27,882 nt of DNA, from positions 1-27,882 of the forward strand of contig JBGPCZ010000075.1 of assembly GCA_041482015.1 (NCBI GenBank), given 5' to 3'. The notes beneath the pieces were generated by a model that searched no databases, had not been told where the DNA came from, and saw nothing but the letters and a program-made list of their open reading frames with translations. Both the position numbers and the translations under genes were made by a program. Positions 13,868-21,541 of the stretch are shown here, in pieces. Origin of the DNA: JACQFK01 sp041482015 (lineage in GTDB: Bacteria > Planctomycetota > MHYJ01 > JACPRB01). Position 1 is the stretch's first letter, and each line of letters starts with the position of its first letter.

Positions 13868-16230
13868 TTGTCGTGGATCGGGCGGCCGGGGGGGGCGGGC
13901 GGGGGCTGGCGCCACTCCCAATCGACGGTGTAGGGGAAGGTCAGCTCCGGGGTCTCGAGGCGTTCGCCCCCTTTTGACTTCGAAATCAGCAGGCGGTCGA
14001 GGAGGCCGCTCGTCAGGAGCGTCCGCTCGACGGGCCACGAGGGCTTGCCCGTCAGCATCATCCGCTCGACGCCGTCGAGCAGCCATGCGAAATGCATGAA
14101 GGGACGCGCCTCCTGCGTCTCGAAGCGCGTCGACGTCTCGGCGCCCGACTTCGTCCGCCACGCGATCGCCCACTCGCGCGCGGCGCCGTTCAGCGTCAGC
14201 ACGCTCGCCTTGAGGCCGTCCGCGTACTCGATCCGGAAGAGGATCGGGTCCTTCACCGCCTTCTTCGCCTTGTCGTTGAGCTCTGGGGACCCCGCCTGGC
14301 GGCGGAACGCCGACTCGAGGAGCTTCGGGTCGTAGAGCTTCGACTCCCAGACCGCGGGGCCCTCGAGGCACTGCACCGACTTGATGCCCGTCTCGCCGCC
14401 CTTCCGCCGCTCGACGACCGCCTGAAGCATCTCGAGCGCGTGGAAGCCGTACGCGTCGAGCGTGTGGTACGAGATCGCCGCGACCTCCTCGATCTCCTCG
14501 CCCCGGGCCGGGTTCGCCTCGGGGCGACGCCAGAGGGTCGGGAGCGACGAGCCCGCCATGAGCGGGATCTTCATCCGCTTCGCCGTGTCGTACAGCCACT
14601 TCGCGTCCTCCCAGTTGTCCGACAGGTGCTTGTCGGAGAAGACCGGGACGACGCGGCCGCTCTTCTCGAAGACCTTCACGATCTCCTCGAATAGCCGCCG
14701 CTTCGGATACTGGATCGACGTCGTGGCCGACCGCGGGTAGTTCCCGTGCTCGGCGATCAGGAGGACGCCCTCGACCGCGAGCTGCCCGGTGCCGAGCGTG
14801 AGCGCGTCCTCGACCGTCTTCGAGATCCGGACGCCGTGGTCGGCGGCGAGCTTCTGCCCGATGTCGGCGGGCTTCGCTGGAATCTGGTCCGTGTAGAGCG
14901 AGACTAGATCGAGGTCCGGCCGACGCCCCTTGCCGTCGAGCGTGTCGGTCTCCATCAGGCGGCTCGCGATCACGTCGGCGTGCGAGTTGTGATGGTAGAT
15001 CGTGACCACGGCCGCGACCTTCCTTCTTATGGGTCCGATCTTGAGGAGCGTGAAGGGATAGATGGTCGTGACGTACGTCGTCCCGTCGCGCGCGGCGATG
15101 AGCGCCATGTGGGCGTGAAGGATCGTCAGGGTCCCGTCGGGGAGCTTGTGGAAGCCGTGGCTCCACGGTTTCTTCGCGGCGAAGTCGTAAAAGTCCGGGT
15201 TCCTGACGGCGATGACACCCAGGTCGTCGATCGCGCCGGACCGCGGATCGTACCGCGCGAGGTGGTGGAGGTACCCGGTCCCGAAGCCGGTCTTGTTGTC
15301 GATGCGGATGATGGCCCAGACGCGGCCGTCGGGCGCGATCGAGAGGCCGCAGCGCGAATCGGGATGGTCGCCCGCGACCATCGTCCCGAGGCGCGTCGCC
15401 TTCGCGGTCGGAAGGTCGATGCGCACGAGGCGCGCGTCGTTCATGAGCACGAGGTAGGCGGTGCGACCGTCCGCCGCGAGCTGCCACGTCGGGATCGAGC
15501 TCCCGTTGGGCCGGGTCCAGGCCTCGCCGTCGACGACGATGTCCTGCACCGTGGCCTTGTCCGTCGCGGGGTCGTACGTCGCGAGCTTGAAATCCTTTGT
15601 GACCGCGTGGGCGCGGCCCTGCGAATCGACGAGCGTCATCGCGTAGGGCGTGAGCATCGGGCCGAGCTCGCGGTACTTCAGCGTCTTGAGGTCCCCCAGC
15701 ATCCAGTGCTGGTCCTCGCAGGTGACGAGGTACAGCAGCCCGCGCGACTCGTCGGCCACGATGTCGATCACGCCCTGCTTGGGGAAGGGCATCCCGAGAT
15801 TCTCCGACTTCCCGGTTGCGGGATCGTAGACCATCGCGTACCCGCCGGGGTACTCGGACGTGTCGCCCTTCTTGGCGTAGCCCTGCTTCGATCCGACGTA
15901 GATCTTCCCGGACGGCGCGACGAAGTTCCGCGTGTGGAGCTTCGCCTGCGCGGCGTATCCTTTCGCCGAGAGACCGCAGACCTGGTTCGTGTCGAGGACG
16001 ACGCGCTGCTTCGAGGTCTTCGGATCGAACTCGACGAGGAAGGAGTTCTCGCCGTACTTGGCGGCGCCGACGTAGATCTTTCCGTCGAGGCCCTCGCAGA
16101 GCGAGAAGTAGCCCGACTCCTCGCTCGTCGTCTCGGGGAGCACGTGGTGGGCGGTCGCCCAGACGTAGTGAATCGGCGACTTCGGATCCTGGCCCGCGAG
16201 GAGCGCCAGGGCGAGAAGGAGCGGTCTCAC
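13864..16230 (-). CDS. Secreted beta-propeller fused to an oxidoreductase-like domain
   Basis: A 788-residue protein with a short signal (MRPLLLALALLAGQD, GTG start). Residues 20-400 form an SMP-30/NHL-like propeller with repeats such as GKIYVGAAKYG, GKIYVGSKQGY, GLLYLVTCEDQ and DGRVWAIIRID. Residues from about 406 start a different domain, VAAVVTIYHHNSHADVIASR, with DLVSLYTDQIP, GVRISKTVEDAL, GVLLIAEHGNYP and VFSDKHLSDNW, resembling planctomycete proteins loosely related to Gfo/Idh-type oxidoreductases. A Gly-rich dinucleotide loop is not obvious, so enzyme activity is uncertain. TAGAAG (16234-16239) ends only 3 nt before the GTG. The stop codon lies within the 141-bp repeat. The C-terminus is Pro-rich (RQPPPAPPGRPIHDK). 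Confidence 0.8.
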   Translation of the reverse strand: MRPLLLALALLAGQDPKSPIHYVWATAHHVLPETTSEESGYFSLCEGLDGKIYVGAAKYGENSFLVEFDPKTSKQRVVLDTNQVCGLSAKGYAAQAKLHTRNFVAPSGKIYVGSKQGYAKKGDTSEYPGGYAMVYDPATGKSENLGMPFPKQGVIDIVADESRGLLYLVTCEDQHWMLGDLKTLKYRELGPMLTPYAMTLVDSQGRAHAVTKDFKLATYDPATDKATVQDIVVDGEAWTRPNGSSIPTWQLAADGRTAYLVLMNDARLVRIDLPTAKATRLGTMVAGDHPDSRCGLSIAPDGRVWAIIRIDNKTGFGTGYLHHLARYDPRSGAIDDLGVIAVRNPDFYDFAAKKPWSHGFHKLPDGTLTILHAHMALIAARDGTTYVTTIYPFTLLKIGPIRRKVAAVVTIYHHNSHADVIASRLMETDTLDGKGRRPDLDLVSLYTDQIPAKPADIGQKLAADHGVRISKTVEDALTLGTGQLAVEGVLLIAEHGNYPRSATTSIQYPKRRLFEEIVKVFEKSGRVVPVFSDKHLSDNWEDAKWLYDTAKRMKIPLMAGSSLPTLWRRPEANPARGEEIEEVAAISYHTLDAYGFHALEMLQAVVERRKGGETGIKSVQCLEGPAVWESKLYDPKLLESAFRRQAGSPELNDKAKKAVKDPILFRIEYADGLKASVLTLNGAAREWAIAWRTKSGAETSTRFETQEARPFMHFAWLLDGVERMMLTGKPSWPVERTLLTSGLLDRLLISKSKGGERLETPELTFPYTVDWEWRQPPPAPPGRPIHDK

Positions 16231-16257
16231 ATCCTTCTAAACAGCGGCGGATTGCGG

Positions 16258-16263
16258 TAGAGT
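16258..16263 (+). promoter_or_regulatory. -10 box (TAGAGT) of the amidohydrolase gene
   Basis: TAGAGT ends 9 nt before ATG 16273 and fixes a start that gives a His-rich N-terminus. Confidence 0.5.
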
Positions 16264-16272
16264 TCAGAAGCG

Positions 16273-17541
16273 ATGCATCATCACCACCCTCCGCATCCCC
16301 ATCCCCACACCCGCCGCGATTTCCTCCGGCGCGCGGCGATCGGATCGCTGGTCGTGGCCTTCGGCGAGGGATGCGGCGGGATCTCCTCGCCGGAGCCGTC
16401 GTCGGGGCGCTACGACCTCCTCGTCTCGGGCGGCCGCGTGGTCGATCCGTCGCAGGGACTCTCGGTGCCGTGCGACATCGCGATCTCGGGTCACTCGGTC
16501 GCGCGGGTGGCGGCGTCGATCCCCCGGGCGGAGGCGCGGCGGGTGCTCGATGCTTCGGGAAAGATCGTGACGCCGGGGCTCATCGACGTGCACGTCCACG
16601 TCTACGATGGCGTTGCCCCGCTCGGCATCCCGGCCGACCCGAACTGCATCGCGAAGGGGGTGACGACGGTCCTCGACGCCGGCTCGGCTGGCGCGCACAC
16701 GTTCCCCGAATTCCGCCGGCAGATCCCGCTCTCCGACACACGGATCTTCGCCCTTCTGAACATCTCGGTGATCGGCCAGGCGTCAATGACGCCGGAGACG
16801 CCGCACGGCGAGCTCCTCGAGCTTCGCTATGCCGACCCGAAGGTCGCGATCCGGACGATCGAGGCGCACCGCGACGTGATCCTGGGGATCAAGATCCGGC
16901 TTTCAAAGGAGATCGCGGGGGAGAACGACCTCAAGGCGCTTGCGATTGCGCGCGAGGCGGCCGATGCGGTGAAGCTGCCGCTCATGATCCACATCGGGGA
17001 CACCCACACTCCGTTGAGGGATCTTCTCGCGATGCTCGGGAAGGGCGACGTGGTCACGCACACGTTTCACGGGAGGGCCGGCGGCATCCTGGATGCGGAG
17101 GGCCGCGTGGTGCCCGAGATCCGCGCGGCGGTCGCGCGCGGCGTCCACCTCGACGTGGGGCACGGCCGCGGGAGCTTCTCGTTCGACGTCGCCGAGAAGG
17201 CGATGGGCCAGGAGCTCCTGCCCGGGACGATCTCGAGCGACGTCCACCGGTTCAGCGTCGACGGCCCGGTCTTCGACCTCGCGACGACGCTCTCCAAGTT
17301 CCTCCATATGGGATTGACGCTCGACCAGGTGATCGCCCGCGCCTCGACGCACGCGGCCGGCGCGTTCGGCTTTCCAAAGGGGCTTGGAACGCTGAGGGAG
17401 GGGGCCGAGGCGGACGTCGCGGTCTGGTCGCTCGCCGAGGGCGATTTCGAGTTTGCCGACGCGCTCGGCGCGAAACGGATGGGCCACCGAAAACTCGTCC
17501 CGGTCGCGACGGTCAAAGCCGGCCGCGTGTGGAGAAAGTGA
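16273..17541 (+). CDS. Tat-exported amidohydrolase (deacetylase/dihydroorotase-like) with His-rich N-terminus
   Basis: A 422-residue metal-dependent hydrolase. The start MHHHHPPHPHPH puts seven His in the first twelve residues. A twin-arginine motif RRDFLRRAA (from 14) and a hydrophobic stretch ending GEGC (Cys34) suggest Tat export, perhaps as a lipoprotein. The catalytic TIM barrel shows PGLIDVHVHVYDG (His107, His109), GIKIRLSKE with the Lys that can be carboxylated, MIHIGDTHT, HTFHGRAGG and SSDVHRF. This matches the amidohydrolase/deacetylase group of the dihydroorotase type; the substrate is unknown. Start ATG 16273 lies 9 nt after TAGAGT. The TGA stop is inside the first palindrome of the second 141-bp repeat. 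Confidence 0.92.
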   Translation: MHHHHPPHPHPHTRRDFLRRAAIGSLVVAFGEGCGGISSPEPSSGRYDLLVSGGRVVDPSQGLSVPCDIAISGHSVARVAASIPRAEARRVLDASGKIVTPGLIDVHVHVYDGVAPLGIPADPNCIAKGVTTVLDAGSAGAHTFPEFRRQIPLSDTRIFALLNISVIGQASMTPETPHGELLELRYADPKVAIRTIEAHRDVILGIKIRLSKEIAGENDLKALAIAREAADAVKLPLMIHIGDTHTPLRDLLAMLGKGDVVTHTFHGRAGGILDAEGRVVPEIRAAVARGVHLDVGHGRGSFSFDVAEKAMGQELLPGTISSDVHRFSVDGPVFDLATTLSKFLHMGLTLDQVIARASTHAAGAFGFPKGLGTLREGAEADVAVWSLAEGDFEFADALGAKRMGHRKLVPVATVKAGRVWRK

Positions 17542-17678
17542 TAAGCCGGGTGCGCCGCGCTCCGCTTATCACCGCCGAAGGTCTAGCTTCGTCGCTCTCC
17601 CCCTAAACCCCCTTCCAGAGGGCCTGGGAGGCCTTGTATCCGGGTGATAAGCCGAGTGCGCCGCACTCCGCTTATCAC
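17538..17678. repeat. 141-bp palindrome-bounded repeat, copy 2
   Basis: The palindromes are at 17538-17572 and 17644-17678. The right one is identical over 35 bases to that of copy 1; the left one differs by one transposed pair of bases. The core has small substitutions and compensating indels. The element fills the whole gap between two convergent genes and provides both stops: TGA 17539-17541 for the plus-strand amidohydrolase and TGA 17675-17677 for the minus-strand DUF6282 gene. As RNA on either strand it would form two strong hairpins right at the stop codons. Confidence 0.85.
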
Positions 17679-18601
17679 TTTTCAAGGCCCAGGAGACGCG
17701 CGGGGTTCTTGCGCGCGACGAGGTCGATTTCCTTCTCGGTCAACCCCTGCTCCTTGAGGCCCGCGATGAAGGCCTTGAGGCCGTCGGGATGGAGCGGGTT
17801 GAGGTACTGGCCGAGGTCGCTCGAGATAATGAAGTGCTCGGCGCCCACGGCCTTGATCGCCTTGGCGTACTCGGGGACCGTGACCTGCTTCTGGGTCCGG
17901 CCGGAAGGCGAGAGCGCGTTCGGCCCTGCGATGTGCGTCGCCCAGACGCACTCGATCACGGCGCCGGTCGCGGCGAGCTTCCGGAGCTGATTCTCCGTCG
18001 CGTCGATCGGGTCGGCCATCGCGTGGGTGACCAGGATCTTCTTCACTCCCGCCTTCTTCGCGGCGTCGATGATCGCCAGGCTTTCGTCGACCGACGAGTG
18101 GCCCGTGGCGAGGACGAGATCGTTCTCGTCGGCGAGCTTGAAGACTTCCGCGAGTTCCGGGACGGGCGAGCCATTCTTCACGACGGAGACGAAGGGCCGG
18201 TCCTCTTTCGCGTGTTTGACGTGGTTCTCCGCGTCGAACGTCGGGAGCCAGACGACCCGGCCCCGCTTTCCCTCGAAGTGCGTCATCTTCCGGACGGCCT
18301 CCGCGTTGATCCCGCCCACGGCGCGGTTGAGGACGATGCCGCCGAAGACCTCGAGCCCGTCGACTTCCTTCATCGCGAGCGCCGCGCGGTCGGCGGTCAT
18401 CGTGAAATGGTTCTTGAGGACGATCCCCCGCATCCCGGCGCGCTTCGCGATCCGCGCGATCTCGAGGTCGGTCACCGAGCGCGGGAGCGCGTCGGGCCCG
18501 GAGTGACAGTGGAAGTCGATCACGCCGGCGAGCGGGTTCGACTCGGTCTCCTGCGGCGTGGCGCAGGCGGCGAGGCCGAAGAGGACCGCCAGGCTTCTCA
18601 C
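17675..18601 (-). CDS. DUF6282 family lipoprotein (PHP/amidohydrolase-like)
   Basis: A 308-residue exported protein with a GTG start and lipobox LAAC (LAVLFGLAACATP). The mature part has DUF6282-type motifs: VIDFHCHSGPDALPRSVTDL with a His-x-His metal pair, RGIVLKNHFTMTADRA, GGIVLNRAVGGINAEAV, VWLPTFDAENHVKH, ILVTHAMADP and FIISSDLGQYLNPLHPDGL. These suggest a TIM-barrel metal hydrolase; no reaction is established. The GTG overlaps the TGA of the upstream dehydrogenase gene (GTGA at 18598-18601), so translation is coupled and the two probably act in one pathway. The stop codon lies in the 141-bp repeat. The frame extending further upstream is a shadow of the dehydrogenase. Confidence 0.88.
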   Translation of the reverse strand: MRSLAVLFGLAACATPQETESNPLAGVIDFHCHSGPDALPRSVTDLEIARIAKRAGMRGIVLKNHFTMTADRAALAMKEVDGLEVFGGIVLNRAVGGINAEAVRKMTHFEGKRGRVVWLPTFDAENHVKHAKEDRPFVSVVKNGSPVPELAEVFKLADENDLVLATGHSSVDESLAIIDAAKKAGVKKILVTHAMADPIDATENQLRKLAATGAVIECVWATHIAGPNALSPSGRTQKQVTVPEYAKAIKAVGAEHFIISSDLGQYLNPLHPDGLKAFIAGLKEQGLTEKEIDLVARKNPARLLGLEK

Positions 18602-19560
18602 CGTCGGACTTCCGCCGCGTTGAGCGCGAGCGGCGGCACGCGGCCCGCGAGGCCGGCGAGGAGGTTCTCGGCGGCGATCTTTCCCATCCGCGTGCGCGTC
18701 TCGATCGTCGCGCTCCCGATGTGCGGGACGAGGACCGCGTTCGCGCACCGGAGCAGGTCGGGATGGACCTCCGGCTCCTTCTCGTAGACGTCGAGCCCCG
18801 CCCCCGCGATCCGGCCCTCGACGAGCGCGCGGGCGAGCGCCGGTTCGTCGACGATCGTCCCGCGCGCGATGTTGACGAGGTAGGCCGAGCGCTTCATGAG
18901 CGCGAGCTGCGGCGCGCCGATCAAATGGTGGGTCTCGGGCGAGAGCGCCACCGTGAGGACCACGATGTCGCTCTCCTGGAGCAGCGCGTCGAATGTGCGG
19001 TAGGCGTCGGCCGCGAACTCAGGGCGCGGCGCGCGGCTCCAGTAGACGACCTTCATTCCAAAGGGGGGCGCGCGTTTCGCGACGGCCTGCCCGATCCGTC
19101 CGCCGCCCACGATCCCGAGCGTCTTGCCGACGAGCTCCGTCCCGAGGAAGAAGAACGGGCCGAACCCCTTCCACTTCCCGTCGCGCACGAACCGGTCGCC
19201 CTCCGCGATCCGCCGCACGGTCGCGAGGATGAGCGCCCAGCCGAGCTCGGCGGTCGTCTCCGTCAGGCTTCCCGCCGTGTTTGAGACCCAGATCCCGCGC
19301 GCGGTCGCGGCGGGGAGGTCGATGTGATCGACGCCCACGCCGAAGTTGGCGATCACACGGAGCCGCGGCGCCGCGTCCATCAGCTCGGCGTCGACCTTCG
19401 CGTGACCGACCGGGAGCAGGCCGTCGCACCCGTGAATGGCATTCAGGAGTTCCGCCTTGGACCAGCCTTTTTCGTCGGGGCCGACGATCACTTCGCAGGA
19501 TTTCTTCAGCATCGCGATCGCGTCGTCGGCGATCTTCCGCGTGACGAGGACCTTGGGCAT
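18598..19560 (-). CDS. D-2-hydroxyacid dehydrogenase (glyoxylate/hydroxypyruvate reductase-like)
   Basis: A 320-residue NAD(P)-dependent dehydrogenase. The Rossmann loop is TLGIVGGGRIGQAVAKR (GGGRIG 152-157). Catalytic residues are in place: Arg233 in LVNIARGTIVDE, Glu262 in YEKEPEVHPDL and His280 in VPHIGSATIETR. The N-terminal ANFGVGVDHIDLPAA motif and the length fit glyoxylate/hydroxypyruvate or 2-ketogluconate reductases; the exact substrate is not determined. ATG 19560 lies 6 nt after TACGAT (19567-19572). The stop overlaps the start of the DUF6282 gene by GTGA. A longer frame to 19776 has no family similarity. Confidence 0.95.
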   Translation of the reverse strand: MPKVLVTRKIADDAIAMLKKSCEVIVGPDEKGWSKAELLNAIHGCDGLLPVGHAKVDAELMDAAPRLRVIANFGVGVDHIDLPAATARGIWVSNTAGSLTETTAELGWALILATVRRIAEGDRFVRDGKWKGFGPFFFLGTELVGKTLGIVGGGRIGQAVAKRAPPFGMKVVYWSRAPRPEFAADAYRTFDALLQESDIVVLTVALSPETHHLIGAPQLALMKRSAYLVNIARGTIVDEPALARALVEGRIAGAGLDVYEKEPEVHPDLLRCANAVLVPHIGSATIETRTRMGKIAAENLLAGLAGRVPPLALNAAEVRR

Positions 19561-19566
19561 GCGAAT

Positions 19567-19572
19567 ATCGTA
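19567..19572 (-). promoter_or_regulatory. -10 box (TACGAT) of the dehydrogenase gene
   Basis: TACGAT on the minus strand ends 6 nt before ATG 19560. The same hexamer is used before 10999 and 20913. Confidence 0.5.
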
Positions 19573-19635
19573 GCGCCCTCGAATCGATTTCCTCGTACTT
19601 TTCCGGCCCCCGCCCTCCACGGGTATCTCGAAGAT

Positions 19636-19640
19636 GGAGG
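19636..19640 (+). promoter_or_regulatory. Ribosome-binding site of the UxxU thioredoxin/PDZ gene
   Basis: GGAGG lies 8 nt before ATG 19649 and selects it over ATG 19634. The same GGAGG-N8-ATG layout precedes the genes at 6167 and 23812. Confidence 0.6.
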
Positions 19641-19648
19641 TGGGTAAG

Positions 19649-20857
19649 ATGGCGATCAAGCACGCGCTCGCGCTGGGAGCCCTGGCGGTCCTTTCGGGGT
19701 TCACGCCCCAGCAGAAGGGGCCGTACCCCGGCTGGTTCACCGACACGGCCCAGGCGTTCCGGGAGGCCCGCAACACCGGGAAGCCGCTCTTCGTCGTCTT
19801 CCGCTGACAACCTTGAAGGGATTGCCGGAACTTCGACGACCAGGTCGCTCAGAAGGATCCGGACGTCCGCGCCGTGTGCGCGGATTTCGTGTGCCTGCGC
19901 ATCATCTCGATGCTCGACGTCGACATCAACCTCTTCAAGTTCGACTGGGACCAGACCTGGGCCGGCTTCTTCATGAACGCCCAGGGCTACATCTACGCCC
20001 GGTACGGCGTCCGCAAGGAGCACGACGGTGAGAAGACCGTCTCGATCGCCGGCCTCCTCGACACGATGAAGAAGGCCTTGGACCTCCACAAAAAGGAGGC
20101 GGCCAAGGCGCCGCCCGCGTGGAAGCCCCAGACGATCCAGGACCTGGCCTCCTTCAAGAAGGACCCCCAGGCCCCGAAGGGCTGCGCCCACTGCCACCAT
20201 GCGTGGACCTACACGCGGAAGAACGAGATGGACCTGGGCACGTGGAAGCGCGACAAGCTCTGGGTCTTCCCGCTCGCCGATAACCTCGGGATCACCCTCG
20301 ACTACGACAAGAACACGCTTGTCAACGCCGTCACCGGCATGGCCGCCAAGGCGGACGTCAAGGTCGGCGACCGGATCAAGGCCGTGAACGGCCAGCGCGT
20401 CCTGACGCCCGCGGACATCGCGTGGATCCTCCAGAATGTCGACAAGGGGACGGTGAAGCTCGACCTCGACCGGGACGGCTCGCCGGCGACCGCCTCGATG
20501 TCCGTCAGCGGCGTCGAGTGGCGGAAGCGCGATCTTTCGTGGCGCGAGTCGGTCAACGTCCTGAGCCCGCAGACGGGATTCTGGGCGCCCGACGCGAAGC
20601 CGGACGAGCGCCAGAAGCTCGGCCTCGGGCCCGACGCGATCGCGCTCAAGGTGAAGCTGGTGAACAACCCCGGCCCGGCGAAGGCGGCGGGGTTGATGGT
20701 GGACGACGTCATCGTCGCCGTCGACGGGAAGACGAAGGACATGAGCTACAACGAGTTCACCCAGCACATCTGGATGGACAAGAATCCCGGCAGCGTCCTC
20801 CAGTTCGTCGTCCTCCGCAAGGGGAACCAGGTGGCGATCTCGTTGCCCCTCCGGTAG
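19649..20857 (+). CDS. Probable selenoprotein: Trx-like domain with UxxU, CxxCH site and two PDZ domains
   Basis: Read through two in-frame TGA codons (19805-19807, 19814-19816) this is a 402-residue exported protein. Residues 1-18 are a signal peptide. A thioredoxin-like domain follows: FTDTAQAFREARNTGKPLFV, then VFR-U53-Q-P-U56-RDCRNFDDQV, so the two Sec fall where a CxxC would be, with Cys59 close by. DFVCLRI and FFMNAQGYIYARYG complete the fold. CAHCH at 179-183 is a possible heme-c attachment site. Two PDZ domains lie at about 205-280 and 300-402 (VGDRIKAVNGQRV, MVDDVIVAVDGKTKD). I recall a Trx7/PDZ (seleno)protein family in public annotation, to be checked. A hairpin at 19827-19860 may be the SECIS. 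If UGA were stop, the product would be 52 residues. Confidence 0.85.
19827..19860 (+). promoter_or_regulatory. Candidate SECIS hairpin in the UxxU gene
   Basis: Pairs GGA/TCC, CTT/AAG and CGAC/GTCG enclose the loop GACCAG (19838-19843). The loop begins 21 nt after the second UGA and 30 nt after the first, inside the 16-37 nt range usual for bacterial SECIS. The lower stem is interrupted, so this is the weakest of the three hairpins. Confidence 0.45.
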
Positions 20858-20897
20858 GGTGGCGCTCAATTCCTCGACAAGCGGCGGGCCGCTCGCT

Positions 20898-20903
20898 TAC
20901 GAT
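20898..20903 (+). promoter_or_regulatory. -10 box (TACGAT) of the cyclophilin gene
   Basis: TACGAT ends 9 nt before ATG 20913. Confidence 0.5.
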
Positions 20904-20912
20904 GCGGGCGCC

Positions 20913-21521
20913 ATGATTCGCTGGAGCCTCACGTTCGCGGTCGCGCTGGCGGCCTGCACGCCCGCCCCGGCCCCCGCGCCGGCGTCCCAGGCGGGGGAGT
21001 TCCGCGTCAAGTTCACGACGTCGAAGGGCGATTTCACCGTCCGCATCGTGCGCGACTGGGCGCCGCTCGGCGTCGACCGCTTCCGCGAGCTGGTGGCCGG
21101 CGGTTTCTACGACGGCGCGCGGTTCTTTCGCGTCCTCCCGGGCTTCGTCGCGCAGTTCGGGATCAACGGCGACCCCGCGGTCACGAAGAAGTGGGACGGG
21201 TCGGAGATCAAGGACGACCCGGTGAAACAGTCGAACACCCGCGGCCGGCTCACGTACGCGACGGGCGGGCCGAACACGCGGACTACCCAGCTCTTCATCA
21301 ATTACGGGAACAACGCGAAGCTCGACAAGATGGGCTTCTCCCCCTTTGGAGAAGTCATCGAGGGGATGGAAGTCGTCGAGGCTCTCTTCTCCGGCTACGG
21401 CGAAGGCGCGCCCCACGGCAAGGGGCCCGACCAGGACCGGATCGAGAAGGAGGGCAACGCCTACCTCGACCGCGACTTCTCCAAGCTCGACTTCATCAAG
21501 ACCGCGCGCATCCTCCCGTAG
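20913..21521 (+). CDS. Cyclophilin-type peptidyl-prolyl isomerase lipoprotein
   Basis: A 202-residue protein with a lipoprotein signal (LTFAVALAAC) and a short Pro/Ala linker. The cyclophilin domain fills the rest: VKFTTSKGDFTVRIVRDWAP, GGFYDGARFFRVLPGFVAQF with the catalytic Arg of the F-x-R-V motif, GINGDP, RGRLTYATGGPNTRTTQLFI and FSPFGEVIEGMEVV. It would isomerise Xaa-Pro bonds of exported proteins. ATG 20913 follows TACGAT at 9 nt; the frame upstream of it is open but has no signal character. It sits between the first selenoprotein gene (56 nt upstream) and the sulfatase (21 nt downstream), in a block rich in envelope redox and folding functions. Confidence 0.93.
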   Translation: MIRWSLTFAVALAACTPAPAPAPASQAGEFRVKFTTSKGDFTVRIVRDWAPLGVDRFRELVAGGFYDGARFFRVLPGFVAQFGINGDPAVTKKWDGSEIKDDPVKQSNTRGRLTYATGGPNTRTTQLFINYGNNAKLDKMGFSPFGEVIEGMEVVEALFSGYGEGAPHGKGPDQDRIEKEGNAYLDRDFSKLDFIKTARILP

Positions 21522-21541
21522 GCGCGGGCTGTTAGAGGGAT

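Noticed and set aside
19561..19776. Extended start of the dehydrogenase at 19776
   Set aside because: The extra 72 residues have no similarity to the family, and TACGAT lies directly before ATG 19560. The region is the leader and start of the divergent selenoprotein gene.
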